Assembly: GCA_036507005.1 (NCBI GenBank)
Contig: DASXQT010000055.1
Span: forward strand, 30,390 to 94,389
Direction: 5' to 3'
Length of the DNA: 64,000 nt
Source of the DNA: WS-2 sp036507005
Lineage (GTDB): Bacteria; Eisenbacteria; RBG-16-71-46
The notes under the pieces: generated by a model
The model's input: the letters and a program-made list of their open reading frames with translations, nothing else
The model's database searches: none
Told to the model about the DNA's origin: nothing
Translations under genes and position numbers: made by a program
Part shown: one piece after another, positions 47,512 to 57,576 of the stretch
How the letters are laid out: each line of letters opens with the position of its first letter
Numbering within the stretch: the first letter of the stretch is position 1

Positions 47512-49551
47512 ATGCACGCACTCGCGCCCGCGCGCTTGAAGCCCGGTGTCACGCTCGACGACCTGCCGGCCGAGGGGGCCACGGCCGCTCCGGCGCAGGC
47601 GCCGGACGGCCGCACGATCCGTGGCCGGGCGCTGATCTTCTGGGATCCGCGCGTGCCCGGGAAGAAGCTCGACGCGATCGACACCGATCAGATCACGCCG
47701 GCCGCGGACTGCGTGTCGGAGAGCCTCGAGCGGCTCGACGAGCGCTGGAAGGCGGGCTCGTTCCGCCATCTCATGCCCGACTTCCGCGAGCGCGTCCATC
47801 GCGGCGAGAACTTCCTCGTCGCCGGCGACCGGTTCGCGATCGGCTCGTCGCGCGAGATGAGCCCGGCGGGGTTGAAGGGCGTGGCGGAGGAGGCGGGGCT
47901 CGAGCTGGTGGTGGTGTGCGGGAACGGCGTGGGCGACATCTTCCGCCGCAACGCCCTGAGCCTCGGGCTCCACGTGGTGCAGAGCCCGGAGGCGGTCGCC
48001 GACGCCCAGGACGGCGACCGCTTCGCATTCGATCCGGCGACGCGGCGGCTCGTGAACGAGACGCGCGGCCGGACCTACGAGCCCGCGCCGTTCACCTCCA
48101 AGGAGGAGGAGATCCGGCGCTCGGGAGGGATCATCGCGATCGGGCGCCGCGACCTGCGCGACTCGGTCGCGCGCGCGCCCCGGCTCGAGTGGCCGGACGG
48201 CGAGACCGCGCGCGGCCTCACCACCACCGAGCAGATCGTGTGGGCCCACCGTGTGGACAAGGACGCCGAGGTGCGGCCGGGCGCGACGCTCAGGGTCTAC
48301 GCCGACCTGCTCCCGGCCTCGGACGGGACCGCGCCGTTCGCAATCCACACCTTCAACCAGATCACGGGCGGGAACGCGATCCACCCGCGCCAGATCGCGA
48401 TCGCGAACGACCATTTCGTGTTCACGGGGAAGGACGCGGACGAGCGCCAGACCGCGATCGGCCGCGCCTTCGCCCGGCTCCACGGCCTCGAGAAGCCCTA
48501 CTACGCCACGCCCGGGGACGGGATCTTCCACTTCTACTTCCCGGAGCAGGGCCTGGTGCTTCCCGGCCAGTTCATCCCGGGCGCGGATTCGCACAGCCGC
48601 GCCTACGGGGCCTACGGCGCGGTCGGGATCGGCGTGGGCTCCACCACGCTCGGCTTCGGCTGGGCCACGGGCTACGTCTACTTCACCGTGCCGAAGCAGC
48701 GCCGCGTGCTGTTCAGCGGCAGGCTCCAGCCCTGGGTCGGCGGCAAGGACATCGTGCTCGCGCTGCTCAAGCGCTGGGGCGCGGCGCAGTCGCAGGGCAT
48801 GTCGGTCGAGTTCGCGGACCGCGAGCGCCAGCTCCCGATCGCGTACCGCAACACGATCGCGAACATGATGGCCGAGGGCGAGGCGATGAACGGCATCTTC
48901 GCCGCCGACGAGGTCACCTACGCCTGGTACCGGGAAAAGGGGATGGAGTCGCTGCCCTATCCGCGCATCGCGCCGGGCTCGGACGCGCGCTACGAGATCG
49001 ACGAGACCCTGGATCTCTCGGGCCTGGTGCCGATGATCGCCAAGCCCTACAGCCCCGGGAACGCGTTCCCGGCCGAGGAGGTGGCGCGCGAGCGCATCCC
49101 GTTCGACAAGGCGCTGATCGGCTCCTGCACCAACGGCAGCTACGACGATTTGCTCCAGGCGGCGCTGGTGATCGCTGCCGCGCGCGCGCGCGGGTTCGAG
49201 CGCACCACGCGCCCGTTCATCGTCTTTCCCGGCTCGGGCGGGGTGAAGCGCCGCATCGAGGACCCGGAGCCGCGGCTCCAGGGCCGCTCGATCGCCGAGA
49301 TCTTCCGCGCCGTGGGCGGGCAGATCCGCGAGTCGTGGTGCGGCCCGTGCTTCGGCCAGGGCCCGGACGCGCTGGGGCCCGGCCAGCGCGCGATCACCTC
49401 GTTCAACCGCAACTGGCAGAACCGCATGGGCGTGGGGGGCGAGGGCTACCTCGCGAGCCCGTCCGTGGTCGCCTCCTCGGCGCTGCTCGGGTACATGGGC
49501 CCGCCGAGCGAGCTCGGCCTCGAGTGGGAACCGGAGCGGTTCGAGGTCTAG
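47512..49551 (+). CDS. Aconitase-superfamily hydratase with swivel domain first
   Basis: A 679-residue enzyme in which the small LeuD-like swivel domain (about 25-195; DTDQITPAADC, then AIGSSREMSPAGL) precedes the large LeuC-like catalytic part (about 220-679). Cluster ligands are Cys539 (GSCTNGS) and Cys610/Cys613 (SWCGPC); the substrate-binding GADSHSRAYG is present. This order resembles AcnB but without its N-terminal HEAT-like domain, and differs from AcnA, LeuC/LeuD and homoaconitases, where the swivel is last or separate. Substrate could be citrate, isopropylmalate, methylcitrate or another hydroxy-acid; the sequence alone does not settle it. A second aconitase, AcnA, lies 9 kb upstream. 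Confidence 0.85.
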   Translation: MHALAPARLKPGVTLDDLPAEGATAAPAQAPDGRTIRGRALIFWDPRVPGKKLDAIDTDQITPAADCVSESLERLDERWKAGSFRHLMPDFRERVHRGENFLVAGDRFAIGSSREMSPAGLKGVAEEAGLELVVVCGNGVGDIFRRNALSLGLHVVQSPEAVADAQDGDRFAFDPATRRLVNETRGRTYEPAPFTSKEEEIRRSGGIIAIGRRDLRDSVARAPRLEWPDGETARGLTTTEQIVWAHRVDKDAEVRPGATLRVYADLLPASDGTAPFAIHTFNQITGGNAIHPRQIAIANDHFVFTGKDADERQTAIGRAFARLHGLEKPYYATPGDGIFHFYFPEQGLVLPGQFIPGADSHSRAYGAYGAVGIGVGSTTLGFGWATGYVYFTVPKQRRVLFSGRLQPWVGGKDIVLALLKRWGAAQSQGMSVEFADRERQLPIAYRNTIANMMAEGEAMNGIFAADEVTYAWYREKGMESLPYPRIAPGSDARYEIDETLDLSGLVPMIAKPYSPGNAFPAEEVARERIPFDKALIGSCTNGSYDDLLQAALVIAAARARGFERTTRPFIVFPGSGGVKRRIEDPEPRLQGRSIAEIFRAVGGQIRESWCGPCFGQGPDALGPGQRAITSFNRNWQNRMGVGGEGYLASPSVVASSALLGYMGPPSELGLEWEPERFEV

Positions 49552-51266
49552 CGGGAGCGGGCGGCGGCCGCACGGGCGGGCCGGCGCCGCGCACCGCGCC
49601 CGCGCCACATCCGGCACTCGCGGCCGCGCTCGCCGCCCTGGTGGTCGCGGCCGGCTACCTCCGCACCCTCTCGTACCCGTTCCACTTCGACGACTTCGAC
49701 TGGATCCGGGACAACCCCGCGCTCCGTCCGCCGCTCGACCTGGCGGCGATCTGGGACTTCCGTCCCTCGCGCTTCCTCGCCGATCTCACCTTCGCGCTCG
49801 ACCGCGTGATGACCGGGGGCTCGCCCGCCTCCTATCGCGCGACCAACCTGGTGATCCACTGGCTCGCCGCGCTCCTCGTGGGCCGGATCGCGGCCGATCT
49901 CGCGGGCGCGGCGCACGCGGGGACGCAGGGGGCGGGGCCTGTGAGCGGCGCGCGGGCCGCGGGCGCGCGCGAGCCGGAAGCAGCGCGGAGCGCTCCGCAC
50001 CGCGCGGGGATGATCGGTCTCGTCGCGGCGCTGCTCTTCGCGGCGCACCCGCTCGCGACCCAGTCCGTGACCTATCTCACCCAGCGCATCACGTCGCTCG
50101 CCGCGCTCTTCGTGCTGGCATCGACCGCCGCGTTCCTGCGCGCGCGCGTCTCGGGACGGGAGCGGTGGTGGGCGGCCTCCTGGGCGCTCGCGCTCGCGGC
50201 TGCGTTCACCAAGGAGATGGCGGTGGCGCTCCCGTTCGCGCTCGCGGGGCTCGAGCTGTGGCTCCGGCGTGTGCGCGCGCCGGGGCGCGCGGGCCTCGAG
50301 CGCCTCGCGCCCTACTTCCTGATCCTGCCGCTCGTGGTGTGGACCGCCCAGCATCCGCTCGGTCCCGAGCGCCGGGTGGCGGGCGGGCTGCGCGAGGCGT
50401 CGGACATCGGCCGGGCCGAGTACTTCTTCACGCAGATGACCGTGATCCCGCGCTACCTCGGCCTCGCGGTCTGGCCGGCCGGGCAGTGCATCGATCCGGT
50501 GCCGCCGCTCCATGCCTCGCCCGACGCCGCGGTCCTCGCCGGGGCCGCACTGCTCGCCGCCCTCACGGTCGTGGCCGTGTGGCTCGGGAAGCGCGTGCCG
50601 CTCGCGCTCGCCGGCTGGGGCTGGTTCCTCGTGACCGTGGCGCCCGAGTCGAGCCTGATCCCGATCCGCGACCTCATGACCGAGCAGCGCGCCTACCTGC
50701 CGCTCGCGGGACTGTGCTGGATCGCGGCGTGCGCGCTGGCCGCGCTTCCCGCGCGCGAGCTGGCCGCGGTTCCCGCGCGCGCGACACGGGCCGTGGTCGC
50801 GGGGTCGCTGGTGATGGCGCTCACGGCCGCGACCCTCGCGCGCAACCAGGTGTGGCGCGACGAGCTGGCGCTGTGGTCCGACTCGGTCGCCAAGTCTCCG
50901 GGGAGCGCGCGGGCGCAGAACAACCTCGGCCTGGCGCTCGAGGCCGCGGGCCGCGCGGCGGAGGCGGAGCGCGCCTACCGCGCCGCGCTCGCGGCGTCGC
51001 CCGCGCACGTCTTCGCGCGCATCAACCTGGGGAGGCTCTACGGCCAGAGCGGGCGGATCGAGGAGGCGCTGCGCGTGCTCGGCGAGGCCGATTCGCTCTC
51101 GCCCGGCGACCCGCTGGTGCTCAACAACCTCGCCACCGCGTGGTGGAGCAGGGGCGACACGGCGCGCGCCGCCGCGCTCTACCTGCGCGCGCTCGCGATC
51201 GACCCCGGGGCGCGCTGGCCTGCCGCCAACCTCGCGCGCATGCAAAGCGGCCGTCCCGCACCGTAG
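49524..51266 (+). CDS. Membrane protein with TPR tail, GT-C/PMT-like
   Basis: About 580 residues. The membrane part (to about 430) has eight or more helices and the early loop PFHFDDFDWIRDN, whose acidic pair resembles the first periplasmic loop of GT-C O-mannosyltransferase-like proteins, then VTYLTQRITSLAALF and MTEQRAYLPLAGL as in the TMTC/PMT-type family of TPR glycosyltransferases. The last 130 residues hold three to four TPR units (ARAQNNLGLALEAAGRAAEAE). The likely role is surface protein or lipid glycosylation. The start is unsure: GTG 49524 inside the preceding gene keeps the first helix; GTG 49641 is a shorter option. Confidence 0.78.
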   Translation: MGTGAVRGLAGAGGGRTGGPAPRTAPAPHPALAAALAALVVAAGYLRTLSYPFHFDDFDWIRDNPALRPPLDLAAIWDFRPSRFLADLTFALDRVMTGGSPASYRATNLVIHWLAALLVGRIAADLAGAAHAGTQGAGPVSGARAAGAREPEAARSAPHRAGMIGLVAALLFAAHPLATQSVTYLTQRITSLAALFVLASTAAFLRARVSGRERWWAASWALALAAAFTKEMAVALPFALAGLELWLRRVRAPGRAGLERLAPYFLILPLVVWTAQHPLGPERRVAGGLREASDIGRAEYFFTQMTVIPRYLGLAVWPAGQCIDPVPPLHASPDAAVLAGAALLAALTVVAVWLGKRVPLALAGWGWFLVTVAPESSLIPIRDLMTEQRAYLPLAGLCWIAACALAALPARELAAVPARATRAVVAGSLVMALTAATLARNQVWRDELALWSDSVAKSPGSARAQNNLGLALEAAGRAAEAERAYRAALAASPAHVFARINLGRLYGQSGRIEEALRVLGEADSLSPGDPLVLNNLATAWWSRGDTARAAALYLRALAIDPGARWPAANLARMQSGRPAP

Positions 51267-51282
51267 ACGAGGAGCGGCCGAC

Positions 51283-53838
51283 TCAGCGCGGCAGGATGAC
51301 GATGCGGAAGCGCTCGCCGCTCGCGAGCCGCGCCAGGTAGAGCCCGGGCGCGAGCGCACGGCCGCGGGCGTCGCGCGCCCGCCAGACTCCAGAGGCGGAA
51401 TCGCCGGCCGGCGTGAGCGGCACGCGCGAGAGGAGGCGCCCGCCCAGGTCGAAGATCGAGACCACGGACGAGGCGGCGCCCGCGCGCACGAAGCGGATCT
51501 CCGCTCCGGGGCGCGCCGGGTTGGGGCCGATGCGCAGGCCCGCGACCGGGGTCTCCGGCCCGATTCCAGTGGTGCTGCTGGGGACGATGACGCTCACCGT
51601 CCCGCTCTCCACCGTCTGCTGCGGGACCGGTCCGCCCTGGTACGTGGTCTCGCTCGGGGGCCAGTGGTAGGCCAGCTCGTAAGAGGTGACCCGGCCGCTG
51701 CGGTTGAGATAGCCGCCTTCCTGCACCCGCAGCGTCCAGGGCCGGTTCGGAGTGGGAGGCAGGAGGCCGGCGGCGGTGCCGCTGGGGACCTGGATGCGGA
51801 ACGTCCAGGAGACGTTGCCGGTCGCGCTCAGGCCCGACACCCAATCGCTCGCGACCGCGGCGCTCGAGCCCGGCAGCGGCAGCGTCAGGTCCGGGTTCTT
51901 GGGATCGCCCACCACCACGGCGGCGGAGACGTCGTGGTCGTAGGCATTGTGGACCAGCGTGACCTCGATGGTCGCGAGGCTGGGTCCGATCGGGCCCACG
52001 AAGCGCCGGGCGGGCGAGAGGTAGCGGACGCCGTCCTCGGCGTAGGCGACGCGGTACCAGAAGGCCTGGCCGCGCTCATCCGAAGGCACGCTCCACACGC
52101 GGGTGTAGGTGGTCCTGTTGATGATTCGGGTGAGCGAGGAGTCCCCGGCCGCCGCCACCGAGTCGTAGCCTGCGAACTCTCCCGGAACCCCGCCCAGGTC
52201 CGGAGCGCGCTCGAGCGCGAAGAACGCGGCGCCGTGCTCGCGCTGGGTGCGCAGCGTGGCCGTGATCTTGGTCGACTCCGTGGCCACCAGCTCGAGGCGC
52301 GCCACCTGCGACCGCCCGCTCTGCGACGCCTCGAGCGCGGCGGCGTAGAGGTCCACCATGCCGTAGCCCCGCGCCGCCTGCCAGCGCGGGTCCGTGCCCG
52401 CGTCTCCGGCGGGGAGTCCTGCGATCCAACGCCAAGCCGTGGCGTGCAGCAGATCCGCGATCCGGGCGGGAGGGAGCCCAGGGTCGGACGAGCGCATACA
52501 CGCCACGGCGCCACTCACGAACGCCGCCGCCATGCTGGTGCCGCTCAGCCGCTTGTACTGGTGCCCGTCGGTCGAGAGGTCGCCGTCCGCCGAGAGGATC
52601 GCGACGCCGGGCGCCACCAGGTCCGGCTTCTGCTCGTCGGCGAGGTCGAGGTCGCCGTCGTCGGCCCGCGGGCCCTGGTCGCTGAAGGACGCGAACACGT
52701 CGTCGGTCGGCAGCGGAGAGCGCTGGTCATCGACCGCCCCGACTGCGATAATCTTATCGCCCGCCGCCGGCGAGGGAACGTAGTGGGCCTTCCCCTCATT
52801 TCCCACTGAGGCCACCACCACGATCCCGAGTTCCACCGCGCGGCGGGCGAGTTCTGATGCCACGTCGTTGCCGTCGCTCTCATCGAGGCTCGAGAGCGAG
52901 AGATTGATCACCTGGATGCCGGCGTAGCCCGGCGCTCCCCAGTCGCGGGCGCGATTGTGGATGCACCAGTCGATGGCCTCGGCCACGCCCGTGCCGATCC
53001 CGGCGTCGTTGAGCACCTTCACGTCGACCGCGCGCGCTTCCGGCGCGACGCCGCGCGCGTAGCCGCTCGGGCCCCCGGTGCCGAGGACGATGCCGGCCAC
53101 GTGGGTGCCGTGCGACTGCGTGGCGTTCCCGCCGTGGTCGGAGGGGTTCTCGCTGCCGTCGCGGGGGGTGTCGAGCGTCGAGTCGGCGCTCAGGAACGAC
53201 GCTCCCCCCAGCACCCGACCCGCGAGCGATTCGTGCCCGGAGTAGCCTCCCTCGGCCTCGTCGTTGATCCCGGTGTCGAGGATCGCGACCACCACACCCT
53301 GGCCGTCGCCGCCACCGGTCCCGGTCCAGGTCGGGAACACCTGATCGCTGGGATCGTAGGCGGCGATCGCCGCCGCGCCTTCGCGCTCCTGGGGATAGTC
53401 CACCGGGATCGCCTCGATGCGCTCGATCCCGGCGATGGTCTTGGCGGCCAGGTCGGCCTGCAAGAAGGTCCCCACGCTGCGCACGGCGGAAACGCCCTCG
53501 TAGCGGTACAGGGTCGGCATCCCCAGGTTGGAGAGCGAGTCCAGGTCGGCGTCGCCCGGGGGGTGGTCGAAGCGCACGTAGACGCTGTAGTACAGCGCGC
53601 CGAGGGCGCCGCGCGCGACCGCGATCCGCTGCCGCAGCAGGCTGTCCCCGTTCTCGAAGGAGAACCGGTAGCCGAGGAGCTGGACCGTCTCCATCCGGTC
53701 GTCGAGGTGGTCGTCGTCCTGATCCCAGATGAACGGAACCGCAACGGCGGCGGGAGCGGAAAGCGTAAGCGCAAGGAGCGTGGTCAGGAGTCCGCTCCTC
53801 ACCGCCGGGGGGATGTGCGGGACGTTCGACACGTTCAT
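51283..53838 (-). CDS. Secreted subtilisin-family (S8) protease with FlgD-like sorting domain
   Basis: An 851-residue exported protease. A signal peptide ends near AAVAV (residue 34), followed by an acidic DQDDDHLDDR stretch and a pro-domain. The catalytic triad is Asp188 (AILDTGIND), His243 (SHGTHVAG) and Ser435 (SGTSMAAA), with Asn in SVGNEG. C-terminal beta domains follow, including one like the proprotein-convertase P domain (about 640-740), and a FlgD-like tail starting IGPNPARPG and ending RFRIVILPR. It is the second subtilisin in the window but surface-directed rather than lipid-anchored. It lies 34 bp downstream of the large regulator on the same strand, so they may be one transcript. 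Confidence 0.92.
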   Translation of the reverse strand: MNVSNVPHIPPAVRSGLLTTLLALTLSAPAAVAVPFIWDQDDDHLDDRMETVQLLGYRFSFENGDSLLRQRIAVARGALGALYYSVYVRFDHPPGDADLDSLSNLGMPTLYRYEGVSAVRSVGTFLQADLAAKTIAGIERIEAIPVDYPQEREGAAAIAAYDPSDQVFPTWTGTGGGDGQGVVVAILDTGINDEAEGGYSGHESLAGRVLGGASFLSADSTLDTPRDGSENPSDHGGNATQSHGTHVAGIVLGTGGPSGYARGVAPEARAVDVKVLNDAGIGTGVAEAIDWCIHNRARDWGAPGYAGIQVINLSLSSLDESDGNDVASELARRAVELGIVVVASVGNEGKAHYVPSPAAGDKIIAVGAVDDQRSPLPTDDVFASFSDQGPRADDGDLDLADEQKPDLVAPGVAILSADGDLSTDGHQYKRLSGTSMAAAFVSGAVACMRSSDPGLPPARIADLLHATAWRWIAGLPAGDAGTDPRWQAARGYGMVDLYAAALEASQSGRSQVARLELVATESTKITATLRTQREHGAAFFALERAPDLGGVPGEFAGYDSVAAAGDSSLTRIINRTTYTRVWSVPSDERGQAFWYRVAYAEDGVRYLSPARRFVGPIGPSLATIEVTLVHNAYDHDVSAAVVVGDPKNPDLTLPLPGSSAAVASDWVSGLSATGNVSWTFRIQVPSGTAAGLLPPTPNRPWTLRVQEGGYLNRSGRVTSYELAYHWPPSETTYQGGPVPQQTVESGTVSVIVPSSTTGIGPETPVAGLRIGPNPARPGAEIRFVRAGAASSVVSIFDLGGRLLSRVPLTPAGDSASGVWRARDARGRALAPGLYLARLASGERFRIVILPR

Positions 53839-53872
53839 GCCTCGTGGGTCGGGGAAGACCGTTTCGATGCGC

Positions 53873-56800
53873 TCACCTTCGCTCCCGACGCTTGACTCCG
53901 AGTTGAGCGGGTGTGCCAACTGTCTGCGACGCAGCAACTTGGACTGGTTTTGCCGACCCGGGCTCGGGCCAGTCGTGAGCCCCCTTGCCGGCCAGCAGGC
54001 GGCGCACGCCCTCCTCCGTCTCCGGCAGCGGCTCGACGCCGAGCTGGGTGCGCAGCAGTGCCTTGAGCTTATCGTACTCCGCCAGCGCCGCGCGCCGGTT
54101 TCCGAGCCGCATCAGGCACTCGATCACCGCGAGCCGGGTGGCCTCGCGGTACTCGTCCAGCTCGGCCGCGCGGCGGAAGCAGTCGAGCGCGGGCTCGAAC
54201 TCGGCCGCGCGCGCGCACAGCCCGCCGAGGTCGAGCAGCAGCTTCTCGAGCTGGTCGCGATAGCGCCCCTGGAGCGTGATCGCCCACTCGGAGTAGATCC
54301 CTTCGAGCAGCGGGGCGCTCGCGAGCGCCACCGCCCGCTCCAGCGCCGTGCGGCGCTCGGCCGCCACCTTCGAACCCCGCGCCTCCTCGAGCGCGCGCTC
54401 GAACTCCCATACGTCGCAGGTCATCGCGTAGGCCGGGTTGAGCCGATAGAACTCCGCCTCGCGCAGGATCGCAGCGGCTCCGCCCGCGGGCAGGACGCTG
54501 CGGATGTAGGAGAGCGTGGGGTGGAAGTTGCGCCGGCCGGCGGCCGCCTGGCGGCCGGGCCAGAAGTGGTCGATCAACTCCTCGCGGCTCGCCCCGCGCG
54601 GATGGAACGCGAGGTAGACCAGCATCTGGAACGCGCGCTGGGTCCGCCACGCCGAGCCCGGCAGCGGGTCGCCGCCCACCAGGAGCTGGGGCGGGCCGAA
54701 GAGCACGAGACGCGAGGCGACTCCGTCCGCCTCGCCGGTGCGCTGGGCGCCGCGCTCGAGGCGTGCCTCGATGTGGCGAAGCGCGGTGCGGATCGCGGGC
54801 TGGAGCGCGCGGCCCGCGCGCATGGGCCGCGCGAGCCCCGCGCGCGCGAGCCGCCCGCCGACCTCGCCCAGCACCGCCACCGCCGCCTCGCCCACCGCCG
54901 CCGAGGCGCGCTCGAGCACCGCGAGCAGGGGCACCTCGACCGCGCCGCCGGCCTCGACCAGCGCGGCCGCCGCGGTGTCGACCTCGATCTCGCCGGCGAG
55001 CGCGTGCACCAGGGGCGCCGGCTCCTCGCGGGCCTGCACGCGCAGGAAGTGGAGGTAGCCGCGCTCGCGCACCAGGCGGAGCGCCGTCGCCAGGTGCTCC
55101 TTCGCCTCCCGGCTCTCGCCCTGGGCGAGCAGGGCCTCGGCCAGCCAGTAGTGGACGCGCATGCGCTGGTACTCGTCCTCGCCCGCGTCCGCGCGCGCCC
55201 CGAGGGGGATCAGCGTCTCGTGCGCGACCCGCACCCGCCCGGCGCGCAGCTCGCACCAGGCGAGCGTGGCCTGGAACTCGGGCAGGCGCGGCGCGTCGGG
55301 GCGCTCGCGCACCCGCTCGATCGCCTGGGCGATGAACTCGACCGCCCGGCGGTACTCGCCGCGCGCGCAGAAGATGCGGCCGCGCAGCGCCAGCAGGTCG
55401 GCGGCGATCACCTCCATCCGCAGCTCGGCGTTCAGCTCCTCCGCGCGCCGCACCGAGGCCAGCGCTCCGTCCAGGTCGCCGCTCTGCACCAGCACCTGGG
55501 CCAGGGTCTGGTAGTTCATGCATTCCTGGGGGCGATTCGAGAAGCGCTGGGCCGCCACGAGCCCCTCGTCGGCGGCGTGGCGCGCCTCCGCCAGATCCCC
55601 GAGCTCGCCGAGCAGGGACGCCAGGTTCGAGAGGTAGAGCGCGGCGCGCGGCGAATCGGTGCCGCGCACCTGGGCGAGCGCGATGCGCAGCTCCCGCACC
55701 GCTTCGCGGTAGCGACCCTGGGCCCCGTAGGCGAGCGCCAGGTTGTGGATCGTGGGCAGCAGGAGCTCGGGCTCCGAGGCGCTGCCGAGCAGGCCGCGCA
55801 CCTGATCGAGCACCTGCACCGCGGCCTGGTACTGGCCGAGGTAGAAGTGGGCGCCGGCCTTCATCTGCAGGAGCCGCGCCCGGGTCTCGAGGTCGAGATC
55901 CTGCGCCAGCCCCAGCCCGCGCTCCGCCATCCCCAGCACCTGCTCGTGGCTGCCGCGCAGGTTGCGCACCTTGCCGAGGCCGAGCAGCGCGCGGCACTCG
56001 ACCTCGCGCAGGTTCACCGCCGGGCGCCGCGCGCCCGCCCCCGGCAGCGCGCGGCAGCGCTCCAGCACCTGCTCGAAGAGCGCCTGCGCCTCGTCCCAGG
56101 CTCCCAGCGACTGCTGCGCGTCGGCCTGCACCACCGCGAGTGCCAAGTCCTCGCGCAGCAGCGCGGGCGGCAGCTCGCCCAGGAACCCCTGGAGCGCCGC
56201 GGCCCGGCCGTGGCGCAGCAGCGAGGGCGCGAGCTCGCGCAGGATGCGGGCCGCCTCCTCCGCGCGCCCGGCGCGCAGGTAGTGGCGCAGCGCGCGCTCG
56301 GCCTCGCCCCGCGCCGCCAGCGCGTCCGCGGTCTCGCCCTCGAGCGCGCGCCAGGCGTCGGCGCCGAGCCGCCCCTCCAGCTCCTGGCGGACGAAGCGCC
56401 GCACCAGCTCGTGGCACTCGTAGGTGACGTGCTCGCCCGCGCCGAAGGTGCGCAGCAGCCCGCGCTGGGCCAGGGCCTCGAGCGAGGCGCGCGGCTGGCG
56501 CTGCCCGGCGAGCCGCGCGGCGAGGCCGTCGTCGAAGCGCGAGAGCGCGGCGGTGCGCTCCACCAGCCGGCGCGAGGCCTCGTCGAGCCGCGCGTAGACC
56601 TCGGCCGAGAGGTAGTCGTGGAGCTCGAGGTTCGAGGTGCGGAAGCTCTGGAGCACCTGGTCGAGGGTTCCCGATTCCGACCGGCACAGGGACTCGTAGA
56701 CCAGGTGCACCGCCGTGGGCCACCCCACGGTCGCCTCCTCGAGGTCCTGGACCTCGGCCTCCTTGAGCGGCCGGCGATAGACCTCGTCGAACAGGCGGGC

Positions 56801-57457
56801 GAGCTCCTCGCGGGTGAGCCGCAGGTGCCCGGAGTGGAGCTCGAACATGTCGCCGCGCGCGCGCATGCGCTCGAGCCCGAGCGAGGGCAGCGAGCGCGAG
56901 GCGATCAGGAGCCGCACGGTCTCGGGGAGCAGGCGCAGCAGCGCCTCCATGAAGGCGGCGACCGCGGGCTGCGCCGCCACCTCCTGGAAATCGTCGAGCA
57001 CGAGCAGGGTGCGCGGGCCCCGCAGCGTGGCGAGCTCGTTCGCGAGCGTGCCCGCCAGCATCTCGGCCGACCGGCTGCGCGGCTTCAGGTCCTCGAGCGC
57101 GCGCTGGAACACGCGTCCGAAGCGGGGGTTCTCGCGGCGGAAGCCCTCGAGCAGGTAGCGCCCGAACACCACCAGGTCCGCGTCCGAGGGCATGAGCGAG
57201 TACCACACCACCGGCCGGCGCACGCTGAGCGCGAACTCCGCGAGCAGCGTGGTCTTGCCGTAGCCGGCGTCGGCGACGATCAGCGTGAGCGGGCGCTCCG
57301 CGTGCTCGGCGAGCGCGTGCAGGAGCCGGGGGCGCTCGAGAGCCTGCGCGGGGGGGTTGGGTCGCACCAGCTTCGCGCGCAGCAAGGGATGCGGGGGGGC
57401 CCGCTGGATGCGGACGGGGCGCGGGCGCGCCACCCGACGAGCGCGTTGCACTGCCAA
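53873..57457 (-). CDS. MalT-like ATPase regulator with C-terminal SARP/BTAD module
   Basis: About 1194 residues. An AAA/STAND-type ATPase with Walker A ADAGYGKTT (about 63-71) and Walker B LLVLDDF follows PHPLLRAKLVRP, the usual start of MalT-like regulators. A helical TPR region spans about 320-850. The C-terminus holds a winged-helix domain (about 920-1000; SREELIDHFWPG) and a bacterial transcriptional activator domain (about 1010-1160), as in SARP/AfsR proteins, instead of MalT's LuxR helix. It probably senses a small ligand and activates nearby genes. The ATG at 57526 overlaps an extended -10 box, so I prefer TTG 57457 with AGAGGA 9 nt upstream; GTG 57451 is also possible. Confidence 0.85.
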   Translation of the reverse strand: MAVQRARRVARPRPVRIQRAPPHPLLRAKLVRPNPPAQALERPRLLHALAEHAERPLTLIVADAGYGKTTLLAEFALSVRRPVVWYSLMPSDADLVVFGRYLLEGFRRENPRFGRVFQRALEDLKPRSRSAEMLAGTLANELATLRGPRTLLVLDDFQEVAAQPAVAAFMEALLRLLPETVRLLIASRSLPSLGLERMRARGDMFELHSGHLRLTREELARLFDEVYRRPLKEAEVQDLEEATVGWPTAVHLVYESLCRSESGTLDQVLQSFRTSNLELHDYLSAEVYARLDEASRRLVERTAALSRFDDGLAARLAGQRQPRASLEALAQRGLLRTFGAGEHVTYECHELVRRFVRQELEGRLGADAWRALEGETADALAARGEAERALRHYLRAGRAEEAARILRELAPSLLRHGRAAALQGFLGELPPALLREDLALAVVQADAQQSLGAWDEAQALFEQVLERCRALPGAGARRPAVNLREVECRALLGLGKVRNLRGSHEQVLGMAERGLGLAQDLDLETRARLLQMKAGAHFYLGQYQAAVQVLDQVRGLLGSASEPELLLPTIHNLALAYGAQGRYREAVRELRIALAQVRGTDSPRAALYLSNLASLLGELGDLAEARHAADEGLVAAQRFSNRPQECMNYQTLAQVLVQSGDLDGALASVRRAEELNAELRMEVIAADLLALRGRIFCARGEYRRAVEFIAQAIERVRERPDAPRLPEFQATLAWCELRAGRVRVAHETLIPLGARADAGEDEYQRMRVHYWLAEALLAQGESREAKEHLATALRLVRERGYLHFLRVQAREEPAPLVHALAGEIEVDTAAAALVEAGGAVEVPLLAVLERASAAVGEAAVAVLGEVGGRLARAGLARPMRAGRALQPAIRTALRHIEARLERGAQRTGEADGVASRLVLFGPPQLLVGGDPLPGSAWRTQRAFQMLVYLAFHPRGASREELIDHFWPGRQAAAGRRNFHPTLSYIRSVLPAGGAAAILREAEFYRLNPAYAMTCDVWEFERALEEARGSKVAAERRTALERAVALASAPLLEGIYSEWAITLQGRYRDQLEKLLLDLGGLCARAAEFEPALDCFRRAAELDEYREATRLAVIECLMRLGNRRAALAEYDKLKALLRTQLGVEPLPETEEGVRRLLAGKGAHDWPEPGSAKPVQVAASQTVGTPAQLGVKRRERR

Positions 57458-57524
57458 GCGTTGGGTTCCTCTGCTCCGGTACGGTTTCGAGATCGCACCG
57501 ACGAACCGCCTAGACCTGTCCAAC

Positions 57525-57533
57525 ATCTTATCA
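57525..57533 (-). promoter_or_regulatory. Extended -10 promoter of the MalT/SARP-type regulator
   Basis: TGATAAGAT on the minus strand (TGn followed by TAAGAT). It covers the first possible ATG, so transcription would start downstream of that codon. Confidence 0.4.
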
Positions 57534-57576
57534 AAGTCGACGCCGCGGCGCCGCAGAGAAGGCGCGGGCGGCGGGG

